Below, in pieces: positions 8,012 through 15,728 of a stretch of 32,979 nt of DNA (within the stretch, counting starts at the first letter, position 1; every line of letters begins with the position of its first letter). The stretch is taken from assembly GCA_041936745.1 (NCBI GenBank), contig JBHGWS010000036.1:1-32979 (forward strand). Reading direction: 5' to 3'. The DNA comes from Darwinibacter acetoxidans_A (GTDB taxonomy: Bacteria; Bacillota; Limnochordia; Darwinibacteriales; Darwinibacteriaceae). The translations under genes were made by a program, and so were the position numbers. The notes beneath the pieces were generated by a model. That model was given only the letters and a program-made list of their open reading frames with translations. It ran no database searches and had not been told where the DNA came from.

Positions 8012-8644
8012 ATGCTCAGAGTATTCCTGCAGTCATTGTTTGTCGGCTATTCGGGAGCCGTTATGCCGGGCTCCCTCCTGACTTATACTATTGATCAAGC
8101 CCTTCGGTACGGCCCGCAGGCGGGGTTGGCCATTTCTTTGGGGCACGCTCTTTTAGAATTTTTTCTCGTCATCGGTATTTTCTTCGGCTTGGGTAATTAC
8201 CTCAGCTCCAGTTCCGTCCAAGCCTTGATCGGAATCTTGGGCGGGATCATCCTTGTTTTTCTCGGCCTTAAAATGATCAAAGACAGCCTCGCCAAAAACC
8301 TGGCCATAGACTTTGGCGAGGCGGAAGCAGGCCGCGGTGGCCAGCTTGTGTCAGGGGTGCTTTTGAGCGCCTCCAACCCTTATTTTCTCGTTTGGTGGGC
8401 AGTTGTGGGCCTGGGCATGATCATGAGTGCTTACAATTCATTTGGGCTTTTAGGCATCGCCCTTTTTTATTTCGGCCACATCCTGGCGGATATCACCTGG
8501 TACAGCTTTGTCTCCACCCTGATCAGCAGGACAAAGGCTTTTATCAGCCTGCGCTTTTACCGCAATCTTGTTTTAGCTTTGGGCGCCTTTTTGATTATTA
8601 CCGGCTTAGGCTTTTTATTAAACTCACTGCGAATTGTTTTTTAA
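8012..8644 (+). CDS. LysE family transporter
   Basis: This is an inner-membrane exporter of the LysE superfamily, whose members export amino acids or, in some branches, metal ions. The family N-terminus is clear: a short helix, then GYSGAVMPGSLLTYTIDQALRYG, with a conserved Pro-Gly in helix 1 and GLAISLGHALLEF after it. The second repeat has SASNPYFLVWWAV, matching the NP-(Y/F)-x-x-x-W motif. About six TM helices are seen and the length of 210 aa is normal. It begins 18 bases after the ArsP_2-type gene with a GGGAG site, so the two are cotranscribed. The substrate is unknown; the neighbours suggest metal or small-solute efflux. Confidence 0.87.
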   Translation: MLRVFLQSLFVGYSGAVMPGSLLTYTIDQALRYGPQAGLAISLGHALLEFFLVIGIFFGLGNYLSSSSVQALIGILGGIILVFLGLKMIKDSLAKNLAIDFGEAEAGRGGQLVSGVLLSASNPYFLVWWAVVGLGMIMSAYNSFGLLGIALFYFGHILADITWYSFVSTLISRTKAFISLRFYRNLVLALGAFLIITGLGFLLNSLRIVF

Positions 8645-8702
8645 AATCGCTTTGAAAGGATTTATTTGCTTTTACTGCCCAATATATTTCTCGAATCAGG
8701 AG

Positions 8703-8722
8703 GCGGGGGCCTCTGCCCCCGC
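8703..8722. terminator. Very GC-rich hairpin between convergent genes
   Basis: GCGGGGGC (8703-8710) pairs perfectly with GCCCCCGC (8715-8722) over a CTCT loop. It lies between the convergent LysE and ROK genes. A T-run is lacking on both sides, so it may be a barrier or RNA-stabilising stem that works with the terminator at 8734. Confidence 0.5.
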
Positions 8723-8733
8723 TTCTCGTTGCT

Positions 8734-8755
8734 CAGCTTGTAAAGCTGTTTTCTT
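8734..8755 (+). terminator. Intrinsic terminator of the ArsP_2-type/LysE operon
   Basis: CAGCTT (8734-8739), a GTA loop and AAGCTG (8743-8748) are followed by TTTTCTT. Confidence 0.65.
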
Positions 8756-8779
8756 AAGGTTTACTGCTCGCCGCTTCGC

Positions 8780-10183
8780 CTAAGAAATTTTAGTTAAGCC
8801 CGCGGCGGCAATCGCCTGCCCCACCCGGCGGTCGCTTTCATCAGGCAGGTGGAGTTGAATACCGGCCAACTCGGGAAATTCCGCATCTAACACCTCTCGC
8901 GCATGCTCCAAGATTAAAGCGCCGCCCCGGCCGGAAGTAACCCTGCCCAGAATCAGCAGGTGCTTAATCTCATAAAAGTCCCCATAGTGGGCGATAGTAT
9001 AGCCGAGGTAGCGGCCGATGCTTTCAAAGATTTCCCGGGCGCCCTGATGGCCTTCTTCCAACAGTTTCTGCACTTCACTGAGTTTTTCCGCCGGGGTTAA
9101 ATCATCAGAAAGATCGATGCCTGCGGCGGGAGCTAATTTTATGACAGAGTCCTGCGAGAAATATTTTACGCCGCAGCCATAGTCACCTGACCACTCATCG
9201 ACCATGGCCTGGCGGTTGTAATCTACAGGTACAAAGGCCAGTTCATTCAGCCAGCCGGTCAGATGGCCTTCCTCATTGACAAAGCCCACTGCTTCGCTGG
9301 TGCCCATGGCAATACCTAAAATGTTGGTATCTTTCAGACTGCTGGCACCGGCCAAAGCGGTGACTTCGCCGTCGTTGCGCACCTCTAAGGGTACATTGCC
9401 CATTTCTTTGGCCACCCTTAAGTAAATATCTTTAACTTTTTCATCGAAAACATCTAAAGGCACTTTAATGAACAAGGAGGCGACCATAGCCCGATTGTTG
9501 ATATAAATACCGGCGGAACTGACACCAATGGCATCAACCCGCGGCAGGTATTCGGCGGCCCGTTTCACAGAATCCAAGATGCCTTCGTAATGGTAATCGG
9601 GATCCGCCATTGTTTTAGGATGCCAAACAGTTTCTTCACTGTATAAGACTTCACCGTCTTTTACAGCTGCCACCTTGCGATCGCTGCCGCCGGCATCAAA
9701 GCCGATCCGACAACCGTCTAAATAGCCGCCGGCCGCTTCCGTTTTTTCGTTCTGCTGCGGCATGTTGGCATACTCCCTCAATTCCACTGTAAATTCTTTT
9801 TCATAAACCCGCCTCATAAACTCCGCATCGAATTCCCTAATCCCCCCGGGGGAATAGGCTTTCTGCAGTTTCCTGCCGACAGCGGGCGAACCGCCTAAAA
9901 CTATTTTCCAACCGCCTTTCACCCATAAAAGGGCTTTGACCAGGCGCTCCGCATATTTAAAGTTTGCTTCATCGTGGCTTTTGCTTTTCCCGTCGGGAAA
10001 AAGTTTCGTTTCATACACCGCCACCTGCTGCCCATCGCGCTCGAGTGCCACTGCAAAGGGCACCCCGTCCCCCGCCTCTGCCACGGCTTTGAGAAACGCC
10101 CTGTTCCAAAGAACAGCCGGTATAAATTGGGGATCCAAAGCAGGGGCCAGCTTAGGTCTTGCCGCTTCATTAAAGTTAATCAT
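8780..10183 (-). CDS. Divergent ROK-family sugar kinase-like protein
   Basis: This is a predicted ASKHA-fold kinase related to ROK proteins. After an N-terminal region of about 155 residues comes the phosphate-1 loop, GFDAGGSDRKVAAV (161-174). A DAIGVSSAGIYINN segment (217-230) and ND at 270-271 (VRNDGEVTALAG), where the catalytic Asp is expected, follow. The phosphate-2 loop is GIAMGTSEAVGF (290-301). The ROK zinc motif CxCGxxGCxE is absent; only DYGCGVKYF is seen. At 467 aa it is well above the usual 300-320 for ROK glucokinases and has no obvious helix-turn-helix. AGGAGG lies 8 bases before the ATG. It has its own promoter and is monocistronic. The substrate is unknown, and an inactive sugar-binding role is possible. 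Confidence 0.75.
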   Translation of the reverse strand: MINFNEAARPKLAPALDPQFIPAVLWNRAFLKAVAEAGDGVPFAVALERDGQQVAVYETKLFPDGKSKSHDEANFKYAERLVKALLWVKGGWKIVLGGSPAVGRKLQKAYSPGGIREFDAEFMRRVYEKEFTVELREYANMPQQNEKTEAAGGYLDGCRIGFDAGGSDRKVAAVKDGEVLYSEETVWHPKTMADPDYHYEGILDSVKRAAEYLPRVDAIGVSSAGIYINNRAMVASLFIKVPLDVFDEKVKDIYLRVAKEMGNVPLEVRNDGEVTALAGASSLKDTNILGIAMGTSEAVGFVNEEGHLTGWLNELAFVPVDYNRQAMVDEWSGDYGCGVKYFSQDSVIKLAPAAGIDLSDDLTPAEKLSEVQKLLEEGHQGAREIFESIGRYLGYTIAHYGDFYEIKHLLILGRVTSGRGGALILEHAREVLDAEFPELAGIQLHLPDESDRRVGQAIAAAGLTKIS

Positions 10184-10243
10184 AAAATCATCCTCCTGTT
10201 GCCTTTTTAAACCACCTTATTTTCAGTATGAAATTTTAAATTT

Positions 10244-10272
10244 ACTCTAACATTTAAGGCTGATCTTGTCAA
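10244..10272 (-). promoter_or_regulatory. Sigma-A promoter of the ROK-like gene
   Basis: On the minus strand, TTGACA (10272-10267), a 17-base spacer and TAGAGT (10249-10244) lie about 60 bases before the start codon. An AT-rich palindrome, AAATTT-T-AAATTT (10231-10243), lies at the expected start of transcription and could be an operator. Confidence 0.7.
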
Positions 10273-10380
10273 TATACACCTCAGGCTCTTTACTCTTAGT
10301 CCTTCTTCTTTGCCTGCTGGATCCCTTTTTTGCCTTATTTCATTTCTCCAGGACTGAATCGGGAAAAGTATGCTGAAAAC

Positions 10381-10406
10381 AAAAAAAGCCCAAACAAGCC
10401 CGGGCT
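10381..10406 (-). terminator. Intrinsic terminator at the end of the pyr/namA operon
   Basis: Read on the minus strand, AGCCC (10406-10402) pairs with GGGCT (10391-10387) across a 10-base loop and runs into seven T residues. It stands about 85 bases after the flavin oxidoreductase stop. Confidence 0.7.
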
Positions 10407-10446
10407 GCCTGGGGTAGCAAAACAGAATCGATTTTAAAAGTACGCC

Positions 10447-10466
10447 GGGAGGGCCAAAACCCTCCC
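10447..10466 (-). terminator. GC-rich hairpin just after the flavin oxidoreductase gene
   Basis: GGGAGGG (10466-10460 on the minus strand) pairs with CCCTCCC (10453-10447) over a 6-base loop. Its T tail is short (TACTTTT), so it probably acts with the terminator at 10381-10406. Apart from these two hairpins and the ROK promoter, nothing else is seen in 10184-10492. Confidence 0.5.
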
Positions 10467-10492
10467 AAGCAGCGTTTCCCAAAATGATTAAA

Positions 10493-11494
10493 TTAACGCG
10501 GCATGGCCCGGTAATACTGCCAGGGCCAAATTTCTTTCTCCGCCCCGGCAGCCTCTAAAACCCAATAAGGGTTGCGCAGAAGTTCTCTGCCCAGGGCGAC
10601 AAAATCGGCGCGCTCGCCGGAGATAATCTCTTGAGCTAATTCAGCCTCACTGATTAAACCAACGGCAATCACCGGCAGGCCTGCTTCTTTTTTAACCGCC
10701 TCGGCAAACCCCACTTGATAGCCGGGGTACAATTCAATCTCAGCGGGTAAAAGCCCACCCGAACTTATATCTAAAAGATCCACACCGTTTTCTTTCAGCT
10801 TTTGCCCGATGCGGACGGTATCTTCAATTGTCAGGCCCCCTTCTAAATAATCAACGGCGGACAGGCGCACGGCAAGAGGTTTATCCTGCGGCCAGACCTG
10901 CTTAACCGCGTCTACGACCTCCAATAAAAAGCGAAGGCGGTTTTCAAACGAGCCGCCGTAACCATCGGTCCGCTTATTTGACAGGGGAGAGAGAAATTCG
11001 TGGATTAAATAGCCGTGGGCAGCGTGAATCTGCAGTAAATCAAATCCCGCTAAAGCGGCCCGCCGGGCCCCCTCCCGCCAAAGGAAAATGAGATGGGCAA
11101 TTTCTTCTTCACTCAGCTCGTGCGGTATGGGTTTATCCGGATGGGGGATAGCTGAAGGCGCCACAAGCTCTGCTTCACAGCCTTTTCTGCCCGCGTGGGC
11201 GATTTGAATGCCCACTTTTGAGCCGTGGCTTTGGCAGAGCTCAACTATTTTCTTTAGGCCGGCAATATGTTTATCGTCGTGGATGCAGAGATCGTTTTTG
11301 CTCAACCGGCCTCTGTTTTCAATGGCTGTCGCTTCCAAGATAATTAAACCGACGCCACCGACCGCCCTGCCCCCATAGTGCACTAGATGCCAATCTGTGG
11401 CCGTGCCGTCTTCTCCGGCCGAATACTGGCACATGGCAGGCATGACAATGCGATTAGGAATGGTAACAGTTTTAATTTTGTACGGTGTAAACAT
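10493..11494 (-). CDS. namA: NADPH dehydrogenase NamA/YqjM-type, Old Yellow Enzyme family
   Basis: This is an FMN-dependent ene-reductase that reduces activated C=C bonds with NAD(P)H in the cytoplasm; the natural substrate is usually unknown. YqjM-class marks are present: Cys22 and Tyr24 in MPAMCQYS, which tune the flavin, and the substrate-binding pair H157 and H160 in IHAAHGYL. The long conserved block LSNKRTDGYGGSFENR and the FMN phosphate site GLISEAE...FVALGRELL are also seen. The length of 333 aa matches YqjM. AAAGGGAG lies 8 bases before the ATG. It begins 75 bases after pyrE with no terminator between, so it may be expressed with the pyr genes; no functional link is known. Confidence 0.92.
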   Translation of the reverse strand: MFTPYKIKTVTIPNRIVMPAMCQYSAGEDGTATDWHLVHYGGRAVGGVGLIILEATAIENRGRLSKNDLCIHDDKHIAGLKKIVELCQSHGSKVGIQIAHAGRKGCEAELVAPSAIPHPDKPIPHELSEEEIAHLIFLWREGARRAALAGFDLLQIHAAHGYLIHEFLSPLSNKRTDGYGGSFENRLRFLLEVVDAVKQVWPQDKPLAVRLSAVDYLEGGLTIEDTVRIGQKLKENGVDLLDISSGGLLPAEIELYPGYQVGFAEAVKKEAGLPVIAVGLISEAELAQEIISGERADFVALGRELLRNPYWVLEAAGAEKEIWPWQYYRAMPR

Positions 11495-11569
11495 TTTTTC
11501 ACTCCCTTTATTCCCTCATATTCCCACATTTAGCCGCAACTTTTCTTAATCCTGCCGATTTGATCAATT

Positions 11570-12133
11570 TTAGCTGCTGCCTGGTTTAGTTAAAGGCATA
11601 TCTGCTGCGCACAGAGGGCAGCTCGCGGGTTCATACACCTCAATATTTAATTCCGCCGCGGCCCAAAAAGGCACCCTAAAAGCAGCTTGGCCCCCGCTGC
11701 GATCCATTACTGCGGCCACACCTAAAACTGAGCCGCCGTTTGTTTTAATCAAATCGATCACTTCCCGCACAGACCCCCCCGTCGTTACCACATCTTCCGC
11801 CACCAATAATTTCTCGCCTGCTGAAATTTTAAAACCGCGCCTTAAAGCCATGCGGCCGTTTTCCCGCTCGGCGAAAATAAAGCGGCACTTTAACAGGCGG
11901 GCCAGCTCATAACCAACCGTAATCCCGCCTATCGCCGGGGCAATTACCGTTTCAATCCCCCCGGGCAGCCTGTCCAGCAGATCCTGCAGCACCAGGGATG
12001 CTTTTTGGGGCCGCTCAAATAGTTTGGCACACTGGACGTACTCCGGCGAATGGAGGCCGGAAGTAAGCCGGAAATGGCCTGTTTGGATGACGCCCAGCTT
12101 GTGTAAAGAAGCCAGTAAGCCTTTTTTGTTCAT
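11570..12133 (-). CDS. pyrE: Orotate phosphoribosyltransferase
   Basis: PyrE joins orotate to PRPP to give OMP, the fifth step of UMP synthesis. The PRPP loop LLVAEDVVTTGGS (109-121) carries the acidic pair ED. The N-terminal GHFRLTSGLHSPEYVQ is the family's substrate segment. The C-terminus holds a CPLC motif, as in a subset of bacterial enzymes. At 187 aa the length is normal. Its ATG overlaps the pyrF stop as ATGA, showing translational coupling. It is the last pyrimidine gene of the operon. Confidence 0.96.
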   Translation of the reverse strand: MNKKGLLASLHKLGVIQTGHFRLTSGLHSPEYVQCAKLFERPQKASLVLQDLLDRLPGGIETVIAPAIGGITVGYELARLLKCRFIFAERENGRMALRRGFKISAGEKLLVAEDVVTTGGSVREVIDLIKTNGGSVLGVAAVMDRSGGQAAFRVPFWAAAELNIEVYEPASCPLCAADMPLTKPGSS

Positions 12134-12834
12134 GCTACCGCCTCAATTTCCTCTGCAATTTTTAAAAATGCACCGCGTGGATCAGCTGAAGCCACAATGG
12201 GCCTGCCGATTACTAAATAATCGCTGCCCGCCTGCACGGCTTCAGCCGGTGTCATGATGCGTTTTTGATCCTGCCCGGCGCTGCCTTGAGGCCTTACACC
12301 GGGTGTAATCGTTAGAAAATCAGAGCCGCATTTTTCTTTCACGGCCCGGGCTTCCCAAGGTGAACAGACAACGCCGGCCAGGCCCGCTCTCTTGGCTAAC
12401 TGAGCATAGTGAAGGACACTTTCTTCCACCGTACCGCCAATCTTTAATTCTTCATTTAAGGCCCTTTGATCGATGGAGGTCAGCTGCGTTACCCCAATCA
12501 GTTGCGAACCGCCTTTTAAAGCCCGAACGGCCTGTTTCATCATCTCCAAGCCCCCGGCACAGTGGACGTTGATAAAATCGGAGCCCAGCCCACTTAAACT
12601 TCGGATGGCGCCAAAGGCCGTGTTAGGTATATCATGTACTTTTAAGTCCAAAAAGACCTTTAAACCCCGCTCTTTTAAACTGAGCACCAAAGTGGGCCCC
12701 GCTGCATAAAAAAGCTCCATCCCCACTTTTACGAAACGAAGTTCGGGCAGTTGATCTAAAAACCTTTCTACCCTTTCCCGCCCGGGCAGATCCAAAGCTG
12801 CGATAATTCTTTCACTGCTGTTTACAAAGCGCAT
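12130..12834 (-). CDS. pyrF: Orotidine 5'-phosphate decarboxylase
   Basis: PyrF decarboxylates OMP to UMP, the last step of the pathway. The catalytic tetrad motif is FLDLKVHDIPNT, with D63, K65 and D68. The phosphate-binding C-terminal GVRPQG and YLVIGRPI are present, and the length of 234 aa is typical of the bacterial group I enzyme. The ATG at 12834 lies inside the last codons of pyrD (13-base overlap) behind a GGAGG/AGGGG site. Confidence 0.97.
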   Translation of the reverse strand: MRFVNSSERIIAALDLPGRERVERFLDQLPELRFVKVGMELFYAAGPTLVLSLKERGLKVFLDLKVHDIPNTAFGAIRSLSGLGSDFINVHCAGGLEMMKQAVRALKGGSQLIGVTQLTSIDQRALNEELKIGGTVEESVLHYAQLAKRAGLAGVVCSPWEARAVKEKCGSDFLTITPGVRPQGSAGQDQKRIMTPAEAVQAGSDYLVIGRPIVASADPRGAFLKIAEEIEAVA

Positions 12835-13733
12835 CCCCTAATCTCCTCCAAATTCTTAATCCCCTGACGCCGCATAAATTCCTCAATCTCGCCAATAATG
12901 CGGGGGCAGGCGTAGGGGTCAGTAAAATTAGCCGTCCCCACCATCACGGCCCCGGCCCCGGCCATGATAAATTCGAGGGCATCTTCCCCGCTGTTAATGC
13001 CGCCGATGCCGATAATGGGCAGATCCACCGTTTTTGCCACTTCATAAACCATGCGTAAAGCTACAGGCTTGATCGCCGGGCCGGAAAGCCCTCCCGTTTT
13101 ATTGGCTAAAATCGGTTTTCTTAGATTCAAATCAATGGCCATGCCGATCAGTGTGTTAATTAAGCTGAGCCCGTCAGCGCCCCCCTCTTTGGCGGCCGCA
13201 GCTGACTCACCGACATCAGTTACATTAGGCGAGAGTTTAACAAAAAGAGGCAAAGTGCACAAGCGCGAAACTTGCTTGACTAAACTTTTCAGCGTGCGTG
13301 CATCGGCTCCAAACGTCAAACCGCCCGCCGCAACATTGGGGCAGGATACATTCAGCTCGATGGCTTGAGCAAGGCCTGAATTGCATATCTTTTCCACGAC
13401 CAAGCAGTATTCTTCGGCAGTTTCGCCGGCCACATTGACAATAATTGGTACATTTTGCTCGGCAAGCCAGGGCAATTCCTCCCTGAGAACCTGATCTACA
13501 CCAACATTGGCCAAGCCAATTGAATTGAGCATGCCCGCCCGTACCTCCGTAACCCGAGGCGGTAGGTTGCCCGGCCGGGGATTTAAGGTTACGGCGTTGA
13601 CCACAACTGCCCCCAACTTATTTAAAGCATAGAATTCACTGTATTCCCGCCCAAAGCCGAAACAGCCGGAAGCGGGCATTACGGGGTTTTTAAGCTGCAG
13701 CCTGCCTAAATCGGCCGTTAAATCCAAAGTCAT
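12822..13733 (-). CDS. pyrD: Dihydroorotate dehydrogenase B, catalytic subunit
   Basis: This class 1B enzyme oxidises dihydroorotate to orotate with FMN and passes electrons through PyrK to NAD+. The active-site base is Cys131 in ELNVSCPNV, as expected for class 1; class 2 has Ser. Other motifs are PASGCFGFGREY, FVKLSPNV and the FMN phosphate site GIGGINSGEDALEFI. The ATG at 13733 overlaps the pyrK stop as ATGA, which decides this start over one 18 bases upstream; this gives 303 aa. The direct adjacency of pyrK supports the heterotetrameric, NAD-linked form. Confidence 0.97.
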   Translation of the reverse strand: MTLDLTADLGRLQLKNPVMPASGCFGFGREYSEFYALNKLGAVVVNAVTLNPRPGNLPPRVTEVRAGMLNSIGLANVGVDQVLREELPWLAEQNVPIIVNVAGETAEEYCLVVEKICNSGLAQAIELNVSCPNVAAGGLTFGADARTLKSLVKQVSRLCTLPLFVKLSPNVTDVGESAAAAKEGGADGLSLINTLIGMAIDLNLRKPILANKTGGLSGPAIKPVALRMVYEVAKTVDLPIIGIGGINSGEDALEFIMAGAGAVMVGTANFTDPYACPRIIGEIEEFMRRQGIKNLEEIRGCAL

Positions 13734-14482
13734 AAAGCCACCTCTTCCCATGAAAATACGGGGCCGTCTTGGCAGACCAGCAAATTAGTGCCTGAGGCAG
13801 TTGGACAAGCGCAGCCCGCACAGGCCCCCACACCGCAGGCCATCCGCTCTTCCAAAGAGACATAGCCTTTAATATCGCTTCCCTCAAAATGCCTTTTCAA
13901 AGCGCGCAGCATGGCTTTTGGGCCGCAGGCATATAAATAATCCCATTCTTTTTTTCCTTTTAAGGCCTCCGTTACAAAGCCTTTTTGGCCCAAAGAGCCG
14001 TCTTCTGTGGTAACTTTAACTTTACCGAAATGGCTGAATTCCTTCAGCCAAAAAGAATCTTTGCGGCTTTGAAAGCCCAAAACTATGTCCGCCTCCGTTT
14101 TTAACTCCGCGGCCAGCATCAAAAGTGGCGGTATACCAACGCCGCCGCCCACAATTAATACCCGGGAGCCTTTTTCGGGCAGGGGAAAAGCACTGCCTAA
14201 AGGGCCCAGCGCAGAGATCAAACAGCCCCGCTTTTGCTTGCTGAGCCACTCCGTGCCGGAACCGACAACTCTATAGGCTAAAGTTAACTCTTCTGCCTTG
14301 GGGCTAACCGCCGCAAGACTGAAAGGGCGCCTCAAGGGGTGTAAAAGGCCTGAACCCAGCTGCAGATGGACAAACTGCCCCGCTTTAACTTTCTCCCAGG
14401 GAAAATCACCCGTAAGTTTCAGGGCGTAAATATTTCGGGCGATCTCTTCATTTTCTAAAACTTTAAGCTCCGTTAACTGCAC
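13730..14482 (-). CDS. pyrK: Dihydroorotate dehydrogenase B, electron-transfer subunit
   Basis: PyrK carries FAD and a [2Fe-2S] cluster and links PyrD to NAD+. The FAD site is RRPFSLAAV (about 51-59), the NAD(P)-binding turn is VGGGVGIPPLL (about 111-121), and the cluster ligands are C216, C221, C224 and C237 (CGVGACAGC, then a later C). The start is a GTG at 14482: AAGGAG lies 7 bases before it, whereas the longer frame begins at a TTG at 14506 without such a site. It overlaps the 3' end of pyrC by 20 bases, so translation is probably coupled. Confidence 0.95.
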   Translation of the reverse strand: MQLTELKVLENEEIARNIYALKLTGDFPWEKVKAGQFVHLQLGSGLLHPLRRPFSLAAVSPKAEELTLAYRVVGSGTEWLSKQKRGCLISALGPLGSAFPLPEKGSRVLIVGGGVGIPPLLMLAAELKTEADIVLGFQSRKDSFWLKEFSHFGKVKVTTEDGSLGQKGFVTEALKGKKEWDYLYACGPKAMLRALKRHFEGSDIKGYVSLEERMACGVGACAGCACPTASGTNLLVCQDGPVFSWEEVAL

Positions 14483-15728
14483 TGTAGCGCTCCTTCCCGG
14501 AAACAAGTGTCAGAACAGGCCAACCGCGGAGGGCTTCACCGGCGAAAGGTGAGTTGGTGCCTTTGCTGTAATAGCCCTTTTCGCCAACGGCCCGCTCAGC
14601 CTGTAAATCAAGGACGACTAAATCGGCATCCATCCCCGGGGCAAGCCCGGGCGGTTCGTTTAAAAGTGCGGCCGGTGCCGCGGTCAGTGCTGCCAAAAGC
14701 CTTTCTAAGGTTAATTTCCCCGCTAAAACCAATTTAGTGTATAACACGGGGAAAGCGGTTTCCAAACCCGTCACCCCAAAAGGCGATGTGGGATAAAGCC
14801 CTTTTTCTTTTTCTTCACCGTGCGGTGCATGGTCTGTCGCCACAAGATCGACAGTGCCTGCCGCAAGCCCTTGAACTAAGGCTGCCCGATCTTTTCTTTG
14901 CCTGAGGGGCGGTTTCATTTGAAAGTGCCCCCACGGCTTTTTAATATCTTCAAATGTGAGAGTCAAATGGTGCGGTGTCACTTCGGCCGTTACGGGCACG
15001 CCCTGCTTTTTTGCCGTTTCAATCAACTCTACCGATTCCGCGCAGCTTAAGTGCGCCGCATGGTAGGGGCAGTTTGTCTGAGCCGCTAATTTCAAATCCC
15101 TGGCCAGCATTGAATATTCTGATTCGGGAGGAATTTCCTCATAAAAAAAGCCCCTTTGCACCAGAGACTTATCTTCCAAATGATTAATTAAAATACCGCC
15201 GGCCTCATGCACTTTTTGAAAGGCCAAGCAGGCTAAATCGTCTTCCAAGGGATCGCCGTCATCGGAAAAAAGATGCACGCCGTGTTTTTTAAAAGCGGCA
15301 TAGTCAACGAGTTCGGCTCCCTGCCGGCCTTTGGTTAAAGCAGCAATGGGGTGGACCTTGACGCGGGCCTTTGCGGCAATCAGGCCCTCCAGTTTTTTAA
15401 GTTCGGCTACACTATCCAACGGGGGGTTGGTGTTCGGCATCGGGCAGACAGAGGTAAAGCCGCCGGCGGCCGCTGCCTTCGTTTCACTTGCAATATCTCC
15501 CTTGGCCTCAAAGCCCGGCTCCCTTAAATGGGTGTGGAAATCAATAAAGCCCCGGCAGATTAAAAAGCCTTTTGCAGAAAAATCCCGAATTTTCTCCGTC
15601 GATTCGGCCCTTAAGCGGTCAGCTGCAGCACCGAAAGCTGCTATTTGACCTCCTAAAACCAACACACTCTCCGCCCGCAGGCGCCCCTTTCTGTAAACTA
15701 AGCCGTCAGGCAGATACCAATTTGTCAT
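14463..15728 (-). CDS. pyrC: Dihydroorotase
   Basis: PyrC closes carbamoyl-aspartate to dihydroorotate. It is a class I amidohydrolase (421 aa) with metal ligands H65 and H67 in DFHTHLREPG, H183 in NHLED, H226 in AAHLS and D299 in ATDHAPHGE. CPMPNTNPP is the substrate loop. This places it with the long, ATCase-associated dihydroorotases of Gram-positives, not the short E. coli type. The ATG at 15728 has GGAGG upstream and overlaps pyrB by 23 bases. Confidence 0.96.
   Translation of the reverse strand: MTNWYLPDGLVYRKGRLRAESVLVLGGQIAAFGAAADRLRAESTEKIRDFSAKGFLICRGFIDFHTHLREPGFEAKGDIASETKAAAAGGFTSVCPMPNTNPPLDSVAELKKLEGLIAAKARVKVHPIAALTKGRQGAELVDYAAFKKHGVHLFSDDGDPLEDDLACLAFQKVHEAGGILINHLEDKSLVQRGFFYEEIPPESEYSMLARDLKLAAQTNCPYHAAHLSCAESVELIETAKKQGVPVTAEVTPHHLTLTFEDIKKPWGHFQMKPPLRQRKDRAALVQGLAAGTVDLVATDHAPHGEEKEKGLYPTSPFGVTGLETAFPVLYTKLVLAGKLTLERLLAALTAAPAALLNEPPGLAPGMDADLVVLDLQAERAVGEKGYYSKGTNSPFAGEALRGWPVLTLVSGKERYSAVNGA

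Noticed and set aside
10207..10482. 91-codon frame between namA and the ROK-like gene
   Set aside because: It spans two terminator hairpins and the ROK promoter and has no recognisable protein features.
14483..14506. Longer pyrK starting at TTG 14506
   Set aside because: The GTG at 14482 has an AAGGAG site at ideal spacing; the TTG has none.
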